Assembly (NCBI RefSeq): GCF_008831285.2
Contig: NC_045140.1
Span: 23,826,131-23,890,130, forward strand
Direction: 5' to 3'
Length of the DNA: 64,000 nucleotides
Source: Nymphaea colorata
Taxonomy: Eukaryota; Streptophyta; Magnoliopsida; Nymphaeales; Nymphaeaceae
The translations under genes were made by a program, and so were the position numbers. Below the pieces are notes generated by a model. That model had not been told where the DNA came from and ran no database searches. It saw nothing but the letters and a program-made list of their open reading frames with translations. Numbering within the stretch: the stretch's first letter is position 1; every line of letters begins with the position of its first letter. Positions 36,407 through 49,474 of this stretch are shown in pieces.

Positions 36407-38730
36407 ACCAACAATGAGTATTTATTGTTAGTTTCGTTATATGATAAATGTGTCCAATGTAGTGCTGAGAATTGATAGCCTGCTGCTTAGAGTTTATCAT
36501 GTAAAATGCCTCAGCACTCTGTTTTGCTTTCTGGGTAACATAAAAATTGTTTGGGCTTTGTTTGATGCAGCCATTTTTAAACTTCAGTTGAGCTTTTGAG
36601 TTCATTCTTGCAGGATAAGTGCACCGAAGTTCCCTTTTTATCTCTGTTTCCTTTTCCATTTTCAAGGGTATGAAACAAATGGTATTTGCAGATGATCTGC
36701 TCGCTTTCTTTGTGGCCTCAACTCAGGTCTAAAACAATATGGTGAACTCTTAAATTTCCATCTTTGGTTGGTCCTCAGAATCACAAGATGCAAATCAAAA
36801 CCAGGTGCTTCTGTGTACCAAGCAAAGCAGGGAAACAATGACAAGAAAGGATCCGACGGCACTTAAAGCAATCTAAGAAGAGAAGAGTATCACAGTTTAG
36901 GATCTAAAGGCACTTAAAGAAACCAAGAAATGACAGTCCCAGCGTTGCATGGCTGGCATTTTCTATTTGTCGCTGCTAAATCAGAAAGTTCAAACATGAA
37001 CCTCATATATTATGACTGCACAAAAATGTGCCTTTCCTACATAAGAATCAAATTAAACACACAATAATCCTCCAAAGTCATTAGTTTGAAGATAAAGAGA
37101 TTGTCTTCTCCTCTCCTTGAAAATATCAATGTCATAATCATGACTTCACGAATCTGAATTTATCTCCCCTGAAGTTGGAGATCCTCCTCTGCTGGTCGCA
37201 CGCTTTCTGTGAGAACGACACTCGGCGGAGATTCCATACCAAAACGATCTTCTAGAATGAAGAGAATCAAGCAATTGGGATCCAATTGAGACCTCCAAGA
37301 ACACCAAGTCTTTCCACATTACAGTGCTTGTCTATCATAAACCGGACAGAGGAATCTAGAAACTAAACCTCCTATGGCCCATTCGGTTTCATTCTACGCA
37401 AAAATGAATCAGTCTAAACAACTCAGAAGAAGAAGATGAGTCCAAAGTAAGTTACTTCTATACGACTTCCTGTCGCTTTCTCTCAGAAAGACACAGGCGA
37501 GCAATGTGTTACATTAACTGTTCATGGTTATTTCTGTATCAGGGAACAAAAGCCATAGCACACCTATGAGAAAATGTAATCAATGGTGAAACCAAGCAAG
37601 CATTCATATGCTGCCTTAGGGAGAAGAGGTGACAGAGAACTCATATGAAGATGGTAGACCAGAAAAAGAAGCCGCAGAGCTTCTCGTCCAAACCTCCCAA
37701 AGAAAGTTTCCAAACTTTCTAGTCGACAAAAGAATTTACAGCAACAGTCCTGCGTTTCCAACTCACAGTCAGCAGAAAGACTGACACTTCTCCCATCATG
37801 TTGAGTTGGCCCCATCACATGTAAAGGCTCTGCTGCAGAAACTCAGACCCGATTAACTACCAATACCAATTCTACCTCTAGAGTTCAATGAAAAGAAGCA
37901 TCATTCTTCTTTCTTCAGAATAAGCAAAGTGAAGGCTCTCAATTTTTCTTGATGATTGCAACTTAGTTCACTTTGTTAACACGAGTCTCTTGACTGGCCG
38001 ACATGTTTTGAAAAATGATTTTTTTTTTTTAACAAATAAAGTGTGACCATGAGCTTTGGATCAGAATACCATTTTTTAATATATCACATAAGCATCAATT
38101 TAACTATAAGAAACATATTTTATATGTACACTCAACAGGCTTAGTCCAGCTCAACTAAGCTCAAACAAATCGAGCCTACTTAGTAGAGCTTGGCATATAA
38201 CTAGATACCTCATTCTTAGGCCCGAAATCAGCTCATTTAATAAACAATCCGAGTTTGTAGAAGTTGAGCCCAAGAAAATGAGATCTGATCCGGATTTGGA
38301 ACCAATGTTAAATAAATATCAGATTGGATAATAAAGATTATTATGGCTAGTGGAATTTTTCCTATACCCAATGTCCAAACATTTTGAAAGTTGGTTGTAA
38401 ACATGTCATAATGTGGTTTGGATTCGGTTCTAAATTTTAAAGTTGGATTTGAAGTCAGATCAAATCAAATTTCAAATTTAAGAGCCGTGCGTATATATTA
38501 ATTTGACTTTTTTAGTTCGTATTTGCATTCAAGTCCATATTTGTATTAGAATATGTGAACACTCTAACATATCAGAAGCGGTAAGCAGTATGTCTACTTC
38601 AACTGGAATCCAATTTATTGACATCCCTGAATAAATATAATTAAAGAATCTCAACTTTTACAAGGAGAATAAAGGTGTTACATGCTAAACCAAATTTACA
38701 TATATCAAAGAGCATTTTTTTTTTGGAGAG
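36407..38730. other. Gene-poor stretch after the SAM-domain gene
   Basis: The first few hundred bases are probably the SAM gene 3' UTR. From 36600 to 37900 there is ordinary-composition DNA with short open frames only (for example 37564-37818 minus), none recognised. From 37980 the DNA becomes AT-rich. Nothing else is supported. Confidence 0.55.
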
Positions 38731-38897
38731 GTGTTTGATTACTCCGGTTTTGAAATCCATGGATTTGATATGGATATAATAATGTGGCATGCTTTTGCAG
38801 CAAACACAAGTTTTAAAAACTTTGGTTATTAAGATTCGAGGATCTAAAATTCTTGGAACTTCAATCAGCCTGAGAACCCCCGATCACAATCAAACAC
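38731..38897. mobile_element. Possible small MITE with GTGTTTGATT ends
   Basis: The word gtgtttgatt at 38731-38740 is matched by its reverse complement aatcaaacac at 38888-38897, enclosing 167 bp without coding capacity. The inverted ends are short and the flanking duplication is unclear. Confidence 0.4.
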
Positions 38898-38963
38898 TCG
38901 CTGCGTTAGGTTTTTTTTTAGCACCAAAATGACAGCAACGTTCTTGGGTTCACCAAATGGGTC

Positions 38964-39409
38964 TAGGGCTGCACAACGAGTAAGTCAAGTTGGGCTCGAT
39001 TCAAGCTCGCTCGAAAGAATTTAGCTCGAGTTCGACTCGTTTATAAACAAGCTGAGTTCGAGCTTACAAATATACTCGAAATGATAAACGAGTCGAGTTC
39101 GAGTTTCATGAACTTGAATCACACTGATACTTTATAAATATTGTCAAAACCGGTTCATTGAATCACCGGTTTTAACTTTGAAGGTAAAAACAAATGTTCC
39201 ACAAGTTACACGAGCTAATGCTTACACAAGTTAATGCCTAGACGAGTTAAATGAGTTAAACAAGTCGAGTTCGACATCCATTTTGTGTAGTCGAGTGGAG
39301 TTCAAGCTTGCTATAAAGAGCTCGACTTCAGTTCAAGCTGGCCTTGAGCTCGAGTTTTTTTAGCGGAGTCGAATTCAAGCTGGCCAAACTCGGCTCGTGT
39401 GCAGCGCTA
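38964..39409. mobile_element. hAT-type MITE with 8-bp target site duplication
   Basis: The 446-bp element starts tagggctgcacaacgag and ends ctcgtgtgcagcgcta, so the ends are imperfect terminal inverted repeats (two mismatches and one extra base over about 17). The 8-bp direct repeat aatgggtc flanks it exactly (38956-38963 and 39410-39417), the duplication size of hAT transposons. The interior is rich in gagctcgag-like words in both orientations and has no coding capacity. Confidence 0.9.
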
Positions 39410-41143
39410 AATGGGTCTTATATGTAACTTGTTAAACCACTTCTTTTGTTTACGTTTCAACTCACGCGTCACAATCTAGGAACACCCATCTTTCTAGTCA
39501 AATTTGGCTGCTTTTGCCAATCAACTTTTAGTAGTTATTGACTTTACGAAGGAGGATTTGTCCTAATTGCATTCGCCGAAAAAAGTGTGGAGTACGTGCA
39601 AGAGTTAATGTGGCGGGTTTGATAACGAAGGAAGGATGACGACGATTAAGGAGACTTTATACTCCGAAACCTTTCCAAGAAAATATTTTTTTTTTCTTTC
39701 TGTTTTTGTCTCATTTTTTCTTTAATATATATATATATATATATTATATTTTTATTTTTATTTCATTGTTCTTTCAGATAATAGAGAAAACTCTCTTTGA
39801 CAAGTGAAGCGGAGCTAGTTTAATTTCTAATGGTTGTCTCTTCAACAATGTAAAATTCTAAAGAAAAAGTCTTTTGAGCTAAGGCTGGGCATCCCGTTGG
39901 ATATGCTGAGCTCAGGATTTGTCATAGCCCAATTGTTGAAACCCAAGCTCGAGACCAAGCCCAATCTGGTTAGAATGAAAAATGTATATAAATAAAATAA
40001 TATTAAAAAAAAAAGTTATCGACTCGAGTGATTGGTCACTCGAGTGAGAATCAATCCGCACCGAACATGCTCAAGTCAACATGTACTGGCCGAATTCATG
40101 TGAATCAAACTGATGATCAAATTTTTATCGACTTCCCATCTCAAACTCACCAACTGTGGATTAAAACATTTCAAAAATTTAAAGGATAGACATTGCTAGA
40201 TACTTGCTTAATTGCCTTAAGTTATTGGTAACCAGTCAAAAAATTACATTGACTCGAGTGAAGACAAACTGTGAAGAGCAAGTGGCTTAACTTGACTTGG
40301 CTAAGTCAATGACCAATCATTCGAGTTAGCCGATCCACAAAAGGTTCACTTTTTAATTAAAGGTTGCTATAAGCTTAACATACAACACCATAATCTCCAA
40401 GGAGTTTTGGTAAAACGTTCTTGTTTCTTAAAGAGGAGAAAAACAAAAAAAATTACAAAGGAATGCCCAGCCTTTGAGCCAATAATAAATAAGTCCTCAT
40501 CTTTGGCAAATACAACAAAGAGTCCCTCATTTTTTTCAACAATTTCACAAACAACTCCTTCCAAGAAAAATATATTAAAAGGTAAATAAATGTGAATTAT
40601 GTGTTATACCACAATTCAAATTTATTTATAAAAAATAAAAATAAACAAAAGAAAATCATGGTGCAAGATGCAACAACATGGAAGAGGGCAGCAGGAAAGC
40701 CTCAACATGTGTGTTTTTTCTATAACTAGCTTTGCTTCCTTGGGCAGCAGGAAAGCCTCCACATGCACACATCTTGAATTGGAAAGCTCTTTCGTGCAGG
40801 GCACGCAAGAGACTTCTCCTTGTTCATCAGCTCTGACTTAGTGCGCGAGAGAGAGAGAGAGGGAGAGTCCACGTTGAATGTTCAAGAAGAGTTCTCGAAA
40901 ACAGCCTCAAGTTTAAAATATTGTTAGAAACGTGCCTAATTTTATACCATTGACCCAAAAAAACATTTACTTGAGTTGAACTTCGGTTGATTTAACCACA
41001 AGTAGAACTTTTGAATCAGAATCACTTTTGAACTCACGTCCATTTTTTAAAATTTCATTTGTCCTATATAAAATGTTTTAAAAATGATATTTCAGTCTCT
41101 ATCAAAATTTTGAATCTATAATTCAACTTCTCTCTATGATGCA

Positions 41144-41176
41144 ACATGACTTGTTCATACAAGTGGGCTTGGGCTC
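41144..41176. repeat. 33-bp direct repeat, copy 1
   Basis: A unit beginning acatgacttgttcatacaag and ending gggcttgggctc recurs at 41913-41945. The two copies diverge immediately afterwards. Confidence 0.8.
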
Positions 41177-41912
41177 CACCAGCGTGTGGTCCAAGTGCAG
41201 TGACTTGACAAGGCACAGCACATGCAAGAGCAACCATCCACCCAAAAGAGAAGAAAATGTGACCATCTCATCTCACTGTGTTTAAATTAAAGCGCGTTTG
41301 AGGGACCGGCAAAATTGGGTTCGTCAAAAGGTCTGTTTTGACGTAACAACATTCTCTATAGAACATGAACAACTTCGCCCAGTGGTAGGGCTACATTATT
41401 GATGGTGTGGGCAATTGCCCACACCAAACCAAAAAAATTAATCACACCATCCTAAAAAGATTAGAAGTTAGTTTGGGTAGCTCAACCTATTTGTTGCAAA
41501 TGCACCACACACACAAAAAAAAAAAAAGGTGCCCTTGCTGGTTACCTACACGCCACCAGCTGGTTATGGTGGCGGTGGTGCCCAGGAAATGTGAAGATAT
41601 GTAAACGAAGAAGTGCTCTCGCATGTGCTATAGACTTAAACCATTTGTTGAACGAGAATAATCATTTAAATTAATAGGTAATTCAAATATAATTTTAATT
41701 CTCTTAATATTGGCGAGGATACCTCGAAGAGATCAAAACCCTTCTCTTTTTCCCAAACCCTTATGGTCAAAGGCCACTTTGTGATATGAGTGAGGAACGG
41801 TACTAAAGTGTTTTGCATTTACCATTTGTACAAGAATCATACTAATCGGCTTGGTCTAGTTGCTATTTTCATAGCACCCACTTAGTGCCTGCAGTTGAGG
41901 GAGGGAAGAACC

Positions 41913-41945
41913 ACATGACTTGTTCATACAAGTGGGCTTGGGCTC
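41913..41945. repeat. 33-bp direct repeat, copy 2
   Basis: Second copy of the 41144 unit, 769 bp further on. The spacing could mark a decayed insertion, but no other repeat ends were found. Confidence 0.8.
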
Positions 41946-43081
41946 GGCCACGGGGCCAGTAGAAGATGAACCTAACTTAGGTCGCATCAACAACTACCAA
42001 GCATGTGCAAGATGCCATTTGGGTCTCTCAACATTTTGTCAGGTTGCCGTTTTTCTTCCAATGTGGTTCATCTTCTTTGTTTTAGATATTTTAATGCGAT
42101 CAACAAAACATATGGCAATTGCCTTTCTAGTTATTGCGAATTAGTTTTATTTGGGAACTTGTCTTCAATAAATTTTGACACATTCCTCCGGAGTTTATCT
42201 ACATGTTCTTTTTATTTTTTTTTTTCTATTTCATCAATAACTTTCCGTAATTTTCACCTAAATTGTTTTAAATATTAAAAATGTATTTTTACTTAAAAAT
42301 TAATGAACTGCTAGCTTTTGTTTTACATCAAAGCAGATACGGAGTGTGGGGAATCCGTCGCTGTTAGATAGGCTTCTTTTTTTGTTCTCATGAGCATATC
42401 TCTACGGAAGCCAAAACAGTGTCCCTTCTAGAACCTTCACCTTTCTACACCTTTCTCACCAAAGGTAGGTATAGGCAATGAGAGAATCAAATTCAAACCC
42501 CTTATATCCTTCAATTTTGAACCTCTCTCCCTCTAAGCTGATCAGCTTGGCCGAGTGTGGAGATCTTGATACATATGCTTTAGCTACAATTGAGAACTAG
42601 GCTCAACCAGCTTCCATTTTCGATGCCGAGTCAGCTCGGACCGCCGACAAATCTGGCAACGAGACAAGATTTGGCTCGCCTCAGACTTGATTGGCCCTTG
42701 ACTAGGTCCAATTCAGCTGCAGTAAAAACACATTATGGTTATTTGAATATTTGATCAAGTTGACAAGTCAACTGGCTGGCCTTTATATATATATATATAA
42801 CCCTAATTTGTTGCAATCATGAATTAATTGAAGAACCATAAGATTAGTAACAAGATGTTTTGGTAACCAAGTGGGTGACTAAGGATTTAACAACATCACA
42901 TGGCCCCTCTACGAGTCCATGATTCGGATGCAAACTCGGATATGCATACTGACACCACCAAATTCAGGGAAGCGAATTCCGTGTGCCCATCGTGGCAGGC
43001 AACCGAAAGTTTCATGCACTGCCGGCCACTCTGTCTCTGAAAGCTTTCTATTCTTTTTTTAGTATCATAAGTCATGAAGTA

Positions 43082-43104
43082 GTAATAATAATAATAATAA
43101 TAAT
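43082..43104. repeat. (AAT)n microsatellite
   Basis: About seven AAT units in intergenic DNA. Confidence 0.9.
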
Positions 43105-44483
43105 GATATGCTTGTCTAGAGTGAGACCAACTCAAACCACTCTCCCCAACTCAACCCATCTAGAAACCAAGGTTAGGTTGGGACCACGGTTAGGCCCAAA
43201 TCATGGTTAACTAGGAGACGACTTCCAAGAGGGCATCGTTGAAACTTGTACAGCCATTGCTTACCAATCAAACTAAACGTAAAGGTCTGGAGCAATCTTC
43301 CTAACTTTGGCCACTCTCCTTCCAACCATAATTTCGGGAAACCACCATCTTTTCTTCCGGAAATTTTTTATGCACCCCGATTCTCTTTTTGCAGTACGGG
43401 GACTAAATCAATTGACCGCCGAATTTCCCAACTTTGGCCAACCACAGTTTTGGAAAACACCATTTTTTTTCCCATTTATTTTTAATTGCCATAAACATCA
43501 AATAAATGTTTTCAGGAAATTAGAGACAGATTTTAGCTAAATTTGGTAAAAAAATTCAAATATCATTGATTACTAATAAGATTCACAAGGAAATAGGTCT
43601 TTATTTGTAAATTTTAGGAATTTATGGTGCCCGGATCTGAAACTGGAAAATGCACCCGGCTGATGTGAAACATTATAAATGGTGGACCAAACCAAACTTT
43701 TTTCCTAAAAAATTCACACAGGCAAATGACAAAACTACCCTTCCCGATGACATCCAGGGTCGGAACTTTTCCGGAAAAAATATTAGAAAAATACAGCACG
43801 TCGGACAAGGCAAGGGGGGCAGAGAATAAAAATTGAGGGGGAGAAGTGGAATACGTTGGCAGCATTGATGATGGTGCGGTGCAAGTAAGGGCAGTTGGTG
43901 CCCCTCTTAAAATAAATAAAATTTCTCATCTGGTCCTCCGTTTTTCCAAGTAATATCGCAGAGGAACTTGGTACGAAAAGCTCTCTCGTTTTCGCTATCG
44001 TTTTTTGCCAACTCTCTCTAAAAGCTCAGTCAGCTGCAATGAATTAGCACCAACCGCTCTTCTTTCTGTAGATGCATAGGAAGACATTGTTCACTCGGTG
44101 GAATGATACGGAAAGGGATATGACATTATAGTTCTGATTCGAGGCTCTGTGTAGCAGTTGTTGGCAAAAAGTGAAGCTCAGATTCAAAGGAAAAAAGTAA
44201 TGAGCCCGAATGTGAAATTATTTGTAAAAAGTGAGCCCCTAAGAGAAATATACTTTTTTTTTGAAAAGAAAAGAGCAAGTGGAGGTGGTACCGTGGTAGC
44301 CCACAGCTTGTAGCCGTTGGATGCTGCAAAACCATCATCGTTCTGGGTTAGTCTAAACCATGGTTAGCCCAACCCAACCAACGGTCACTCTGGTTAGGTT
44401 AGTGGAAACCCTAGTCCAGTCCACCTTGCCCTCCTTCTTCAACCTCCAACCATGGCGGAGACCCGAAGTTACTGCGCCTTCCC

Positions 44484-44490
44484 TATAAAT
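44484..44490 (+). promoter_or_regulatory. Probable TATA box of the 44658 serine-rich gene
   Basis: The word tataaat lies 168 bp upstream of the start codon, followed by a CT-rich leader (44540-44600), as is common in plant promoters. Confidence 0.55.
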
Positions 44491-44657
44491 GAAGCGCTTG
44501 AGCTTTGCTAGGTTTGCCGAAATAGGGAGCCAAAGCAGCCCTTTAGGAGTCTCTCCTACTCTTTCTCCTTCTCTTTCTCTTCCATTCTTTCGTCTTTTTC
44601 CGATCCCACTCTCTTTCAAATCTTCAACTCCAAGGAAGCAGCAAAAATTCGGAAGAA

Positions 44658-45281
44658 ATGCCGACTTCCAGAGCCAAATCTAGCAGTCCGCTCGTGACGA
44701 TGAACGGATGTGCATTCCGCAGATCCGTTTCCCCTAACGGCAGGCTCGGCTCTGCCTATTCCCGTCCGTCGCCGTCTTCATCCTTCTGTTCGACCTCCGC
44801 GGCGTTCTCTTCGCCGTCGTCGGGCTTCTTTACCAGGTCCTCGTCGCCGACGAGGGTTAATCTTTACGGATCGGCGCCAGCCGCGCACTCCGTGAGGTTT
44901 TCCCTTGACAGGTCGAAGTCGCCGAGCCGATCGCTCACCGGGATGACGGTGTCGTCTCACCGGGACACGGCCGTCAAGAAGCAGAACCAGATACCGTCTC
45001 CGCCGCCGAGAAGGACGTGCATGTGCTCGCCGACTACACATCCGGGGTCCTTCCGCTGCAGCCTGCACAAGAACACGGGGCCGCCGTCGAACCGGCTCGA
45101 CGCGAGGAGGTCGTCGATGACGAACTCGCTCGTCCGGATCGGCACGGTGGAGGGCGAGTGGGTGAGGAGGGCTCTAGCCGCCCTCATCCGCCCGTCGTCG
45201 CACCAGCAGAGGAGGAGGGCGGGCTTTCAGCCGCGCCCCAGCCGGCTTTCGATCATGTCGAAAGCCGAAGATTTATCGTGA
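44658..45281 (+). CDS. Serine-rich protein-related family member (long form)
   Basis: This single-exon gene encodes 207 residues of a plant-specific family of unknown function. Its hallmark is the CMCSPTTHPGSFRCSLHK motif at residues 121-138. The N-terminal 100 residues are low-complexity Ser/Pro/Arg (SPSSSFCSTSAAFSSPSS). The C-terminal part holds WVRRALAALIRPSS followed by QQRRR, then a Pro/Arg tail. There is no signal peptide or membrane segment. The gene is clearly more GC-rich than its surroundings. The ATG at 44658 is the first in frame after a CT-rich leader. A shorter paralogue lies at 49475-49792 on the opposite strand. The cysteine/histidine motif could bind metal, but this is only a guess. 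Confidence 0.9.
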   Translation: MPTSRAKSSSPLVTMNGCAFRRSVSPNGRLGSAYSRPSPSSSFCSTSAAFSSPSSGFFTRSSSPTRVNLYGSAPAAHSVRFSLDRSKSPSRSLTGMTVSSHRDTAVKKQNQIPSPPPRRTCMCSPTTHPGSFRCSLHKNTGPPSNRLDARRSSMTNSLVRIGTVEGEWVRRALAALIRPSSHQQRRRAGFQPRPSRLSIMSKAEDLS

Positions 45282-45651
45282 GAAAAAAAGGTGTGTAAGA
45301 AAAAATTTTGTCCTCCTCTAACCCCCTAACCTTGTCGTGTGACGCCGGTAATTATAGATCCGGCCGTTCTCCGCCCGAGCCTGAGGAAGTCCGCTGGATC
45401 CCCCAAGGAGGCAAGACGAACAGGTTGCGGCCCAGGCGGACGCCATTGCTTTGCTCTCAGTTTTTGTGTACGGGTGATACAGACAGAAAGAAGGACGCGA
45501 GCGTCCTCTGTACATAATCAAGATCTTAATATTCTTTAAAATCCGTCTATTGCTACAAAGTAAGAACTGATGACTCCTTAAAAATATCCAACGAATCAAA
45601 ATTAACCCTCCTCTCATCGGCATCAGAACCACAGACGGCACAAAGAACTTG

Positions 45652-46128
45652 CAAAATTGGCATGAGCAGAGACCGTCCATTATTTTTTCTGTGCAGTTGG
45701 AACTCGTCGTCTTCTTTTTCCGTGAGGAGACGGTGTATGGTGTGTCCCGTTCCCCGTCAACCGGCGTTCCGTCACGTTCACCGTTTTTCCCCGTGCAGTT
45801 ATTCCGTCGTCGGGCGTATGTACTGCGTATCCGTCGACGGCGTCGGGGGTACGTCGGTTCTTCCCCGTATCATTCGTGGCTTTCGTCAAGGTAACAAATC
45901 TCTCTTTTTTTTTTTATTTGTTTGTTCTTTTATTTTTATTTCTCTTGTCCCATTAATGTGCATTGTGTGTGTGTGTGTGTGTGTGTCTGTGCAGGTGGTT
46001 GTTGATTTGGGAACCCGACATGGACGCCATATCTTTCCGAAGAGAACCGAAAGGAACACATGTTAACAAACATCGACCTAACCTCATGGGGTTCATCTGG
46101 CCGGAACACTGCCCGGAGAACATTTTTT
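45652..46128 (+). other. Doubtful spliced open frame
   Basis: An open frame (about 45652-45891) ends at a donor (TCAAG/gtaaca). A good acceptor (ctgtgcag at 45994) is followed in the same frame by about 43 more codons (including MDAISFRREPKGTHV) to a stop near 46128. No ATG begins the first part in this frame and I recognise no family. It may be chance or a relic. Confidence 0.2.
45966..45986. repeat. (TG)n microsatellite
   Basis: About ten TG units just before the acceptor-like site at 45994. Confidence 0.9.
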
Positions 46129-48939
46129 GACTGGGCCAATTGAAAACTGCGAATCAACAACAACAACCAAGGGGCAAGCTGTGAACAGGAAAACACAAGG
46201 GACTGAAAGTAAAATCACAAATAAATAAAATATTCCCTGGACATCTGGCGGTAGCCTTAAGGGACTGAAAAGTAAATTTTGAAAATGATTTCCTGGATAT
46301 TTGGCGGTAACGTCCAGGAGAAAGCAGGCGCGTAAATCTGTGGCGCCGAGTCCCAAGATAATCAGACGGCTCAGACATTCGCGGTCCCTGAGACCGTGCC
46401 GGTAACTGAATGTGCCAGACAGCTGGCAATTGCATCACCTTAGATCTTAAAATAAATAAAGAAACAAAATGAGGAATCACCTTTAAATCTTAAAAGAATG
46501 ATGTTAGTTGACCGAAGGCGCCGTCGGCCCCCGCCGGAAACGGCGGAGGCCGAACCCGTCGGCATAGTTGTCACAGTTCACCACAAAAATTTCGGAAATT
46601 CTAAATAGTCGAATCTTCAACTTTTTGTAAAGCCCCTTTCCAGGAACCAAACTAAATTGATTTCGAAGGCAACATAGCTTTAGATGTGGACGAAAGATAG
46701 AAAGAAACACGCGCTTCCTTACGTAGATTCCTTCCTGTGCACAAATTACAATATGGATAAAAATAGTTAACTTCCCGATCTTCCGGGACATGTGGATGAT
46801 GATGAAGAAAGAAAAGGGGATAGAATTCCTGAGGTCACGGCGGTGTGCGAACCGCGTTGGATTCCAACCGAATTTTTGTGATAGCGTGTGGGATTGATTC
46901 GCTGGTGGTGGTCCATTCTTGAAGTGGAGCGGAGAATAAGAATCCTGCTGTTGAGTGAAAGGCGAAGGAAGATAAGGTCTCGAGAGCGACGGCTAGAGAT
47001 CTGGGTCGGCCCAGAAGTTTCCACGACCTGAGCAGGATGGATCTGGTTCTCTATATCGGATCCATGAACCGAAAAAGTACTGCTGCGGGTCAACGAAAGG
47101 CAACGGAATCACGTTTGATCCCAATGGGAAGAGAAGAGATACCGTTCCATGAGGACCAATGTGAAAAGGAAGTTAAACTAGAATCGGGCGAGGTCACACT
47201 TGGTGACCTCCCTTTTAGTCTGACTAGCGGTTGGCACGCATTGGCAGACAGACCAGTCACCGTTTCGAACCTTGAGAGTGTCAAACCATTGTGCTGTAAA
47301 TGAAAAGCCACCAGTGCGGGTGCAGTCACATTTTCTTTCGTACCAAAGGTTAGCTTATTATAGGTGCATATATATATATATATAATATACATGTATATAT
47401 ATGAAGAGAGAGAAAAAAAGAGAAGTGGCAACCTGAAACGCGAATGAATTCAAAGGCAGTAGTGACGGGGTCCACATACTTGCGCGTTTATTGGCTGCTT
47501 TACCACAGCTTTGTTTTGGTGCTGATTTTGCTTAGAAAAGAAGGCTACAACTTCCAAAAGAATCTCACACTGTGTTCCCAATGTAAGCAAAATACTTTGG
47601 ACATCAACCATAGTGTTCCAACTTCATAAATTTGATCATCATCCATGAAGATCGAGATCCAACAATAAGGCAGCCACCAAATGAGTGTTTTAACTACAAA
47701 ACCATTAGATCCCATTTAATTAGCCCAATATATTCTTCATAATTGACCATGCCTCCTACTCCATCTTCCAATGGGAAGTCTAAAGACAAAAAACAGAATG
47801 CTTAAATTCGTACTAAAAGAAAATATTTTAAACAAAATTTCAACGCACTAAAAAAATATATTTCTACCGCAGAAATCTTGCTCTCGTAGCAGCCGTCCCG
47901 TCAGCTGTGTGATGATAGAAAGAATAGTGTCAAAACCTACAAAAGAATTGCATTAATATAACACATTATTATTATTATCAAAATTGTTCTTAAGATTGTG
48001 TAGATTACACAAAGTTTACTCAAGCGATCCTAGTGGGTTTGGTGGGAATATATGCAAGGCCCACTTCCTTGTGGGAAAAGGCTCCTCATCACTTAACCAT
48101 CAAGCGACCCACTTTTTAAAGAGAAGGAACAAATTTGTAAGCAGAAGTGAACATGGTATATATTACTTCCATTTAAAAAGGTACCCACTTTCCGAATGGA
48201 CTCTAAATAGTCGTGAGAAAAAAAGGTCCATTTGGATCCTCTACCTTCCAATCGCTTTTTGTTACTTGAAAAGACGAACTCTTGTTAAGGCTGGACATTG
48301 TCTCGGGCTTAGCCTGACACTTAAAACTTTAATATACCCATCCGGACTCATTGGGCCCTTCGAGCCTACCCAATAATTGATCGGGCTAGCTCGGTGCCCT
48401 TTTTTCCAGGCTCGGCCCAGGTACCCACCGGCGGCTTGGCCCACTACCCAAGCTGTAGCATCAACTAATGAAGCCAAACTAATGCTCCACTGGATCTGAT
48501 TTAAGTGACAAAGACACCAGAAACAAGCAATGTATGGCCTCACCAACTAAACGATTTAGCATTATCTTACCTTATCTTTGTACAATTTGCAATCCTATGG
48601 GCAATTATAAAGACGTATAGCATTACTCTAAAAGACTACAAAGGTAGCATGTACAAAACGTTGAAGAGTATTGTGTCACATGAGCATCCAAGCAACTCTT
48701 GGTATTGGAAGGAGGAGAAGGAAGAATTGGTTTTACATACGACTGCAATTAATTATGAACATCTAAAAGCAATCATGGAAAATATTTACATGCTAAAGCT
48801 CACTGCCCAGCAATACCATTCAGGTTATTCCCATTCGCCTATACTGATGTAAAAGAATGTGTGTGGGGTCATCTTCTCCCATATAAAGAGAAGACCATTT
48901 AACTAGTTGAATGTAGAAAACTAAAGAGAAGCAGACAAC

Positions 48940-48946
48940 ATATATA

Positions 48947-49012
<66 letters not shown>
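48940..49012. repeat. Long (TA)n microsatellite
   Basis: About 70 bp of almost pure TA with one C interruption near 48948, followed by an A run. It can form a strong hairpin and its length is likely to vary between individuals or assemblies. Confidence 0.95.
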
Positions 49013-49017
<5 letters not shown>

Positions 49018-49474
49018 AAAATAAATGGTGACTATTGCTATTGAGAGTTACCCACTTCACTCACGAAGACTATTTGATACATGAGATCAAAACAACAAAA
49101 AAAGTGATGTAGAACTTTTTCTTTCTCTTAGCTATCCATTTCAATAAATTAGAGAGTCTCATGGATCAAGATCACTTTGAACGGCCAACACTATATATAT
49201 ATATATACATATAAGAGATACAGAGAGAGAGAGTCTAATATATGGTAGACGTACGAACAAACAAAAATTTGCAGGGAGCTATACATTGGAGACGACTGTA
49301 AACGTGTCGTCAGTTAATTTCTTGATTCTCAGGTTCAAAACGTGCATCCGAAATACTTGATGCTTTTCCTGGCCCCCAAATGAAGGAAGCAGAAGAAGAA
49401 AGCAGGAATTTACAGATATTCAACATCCCGTTTGAAGGGAAGGAGCTTCCGAGCACTGTTAATTTGAAGTCCAA

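Larger units (their letters stand above)
39410..44657. other. Gene-poor stretch up to the first serine-rich gene
   Basis: AT-rich DNA with short repeats: ctcgagtgattgg / tcactcgagtgag words around 40020-40330, two 24-bp copies of gggcagcaggaaagcctc at 40686 and 40742, two 33-bp copies at 41144 and 41913, and short TA runs near 39727 and 42785. Open frames are short and not recognised. The last 300 bp belong to the promoter of the 44658 gene. Confidence 0.6.
45282..49474. other. Region between the two serine-rich genes
   Basis: The first few hundred bases are probably the 3' UTR of the 44658 gene. A spliced open frame of doubtful status lies at 45652-46128. A TG run is at 45966-45986. From 48290 to 48440 words such as ggcccaggtacccaccgg look like a fragment of a dispersed repeat. 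A long TA array is at 48940-49012. No other gene is recognised. Confidence 0.55.

Noticed and set aside
44778-45298. Arg-rich open frames in other frames over the serine-rich gene
   Set aside because: They are shadows of GC-rich Ser codons; the 44658 frame carries the conserved family motif.
47037-47303. Plus-strand 88-codon frame opening MDLVLYIGSMNRKS
   Set aside because: No homologue recognised and no partner exon; an organellar origin was considered but no known organellar segment could be identified.
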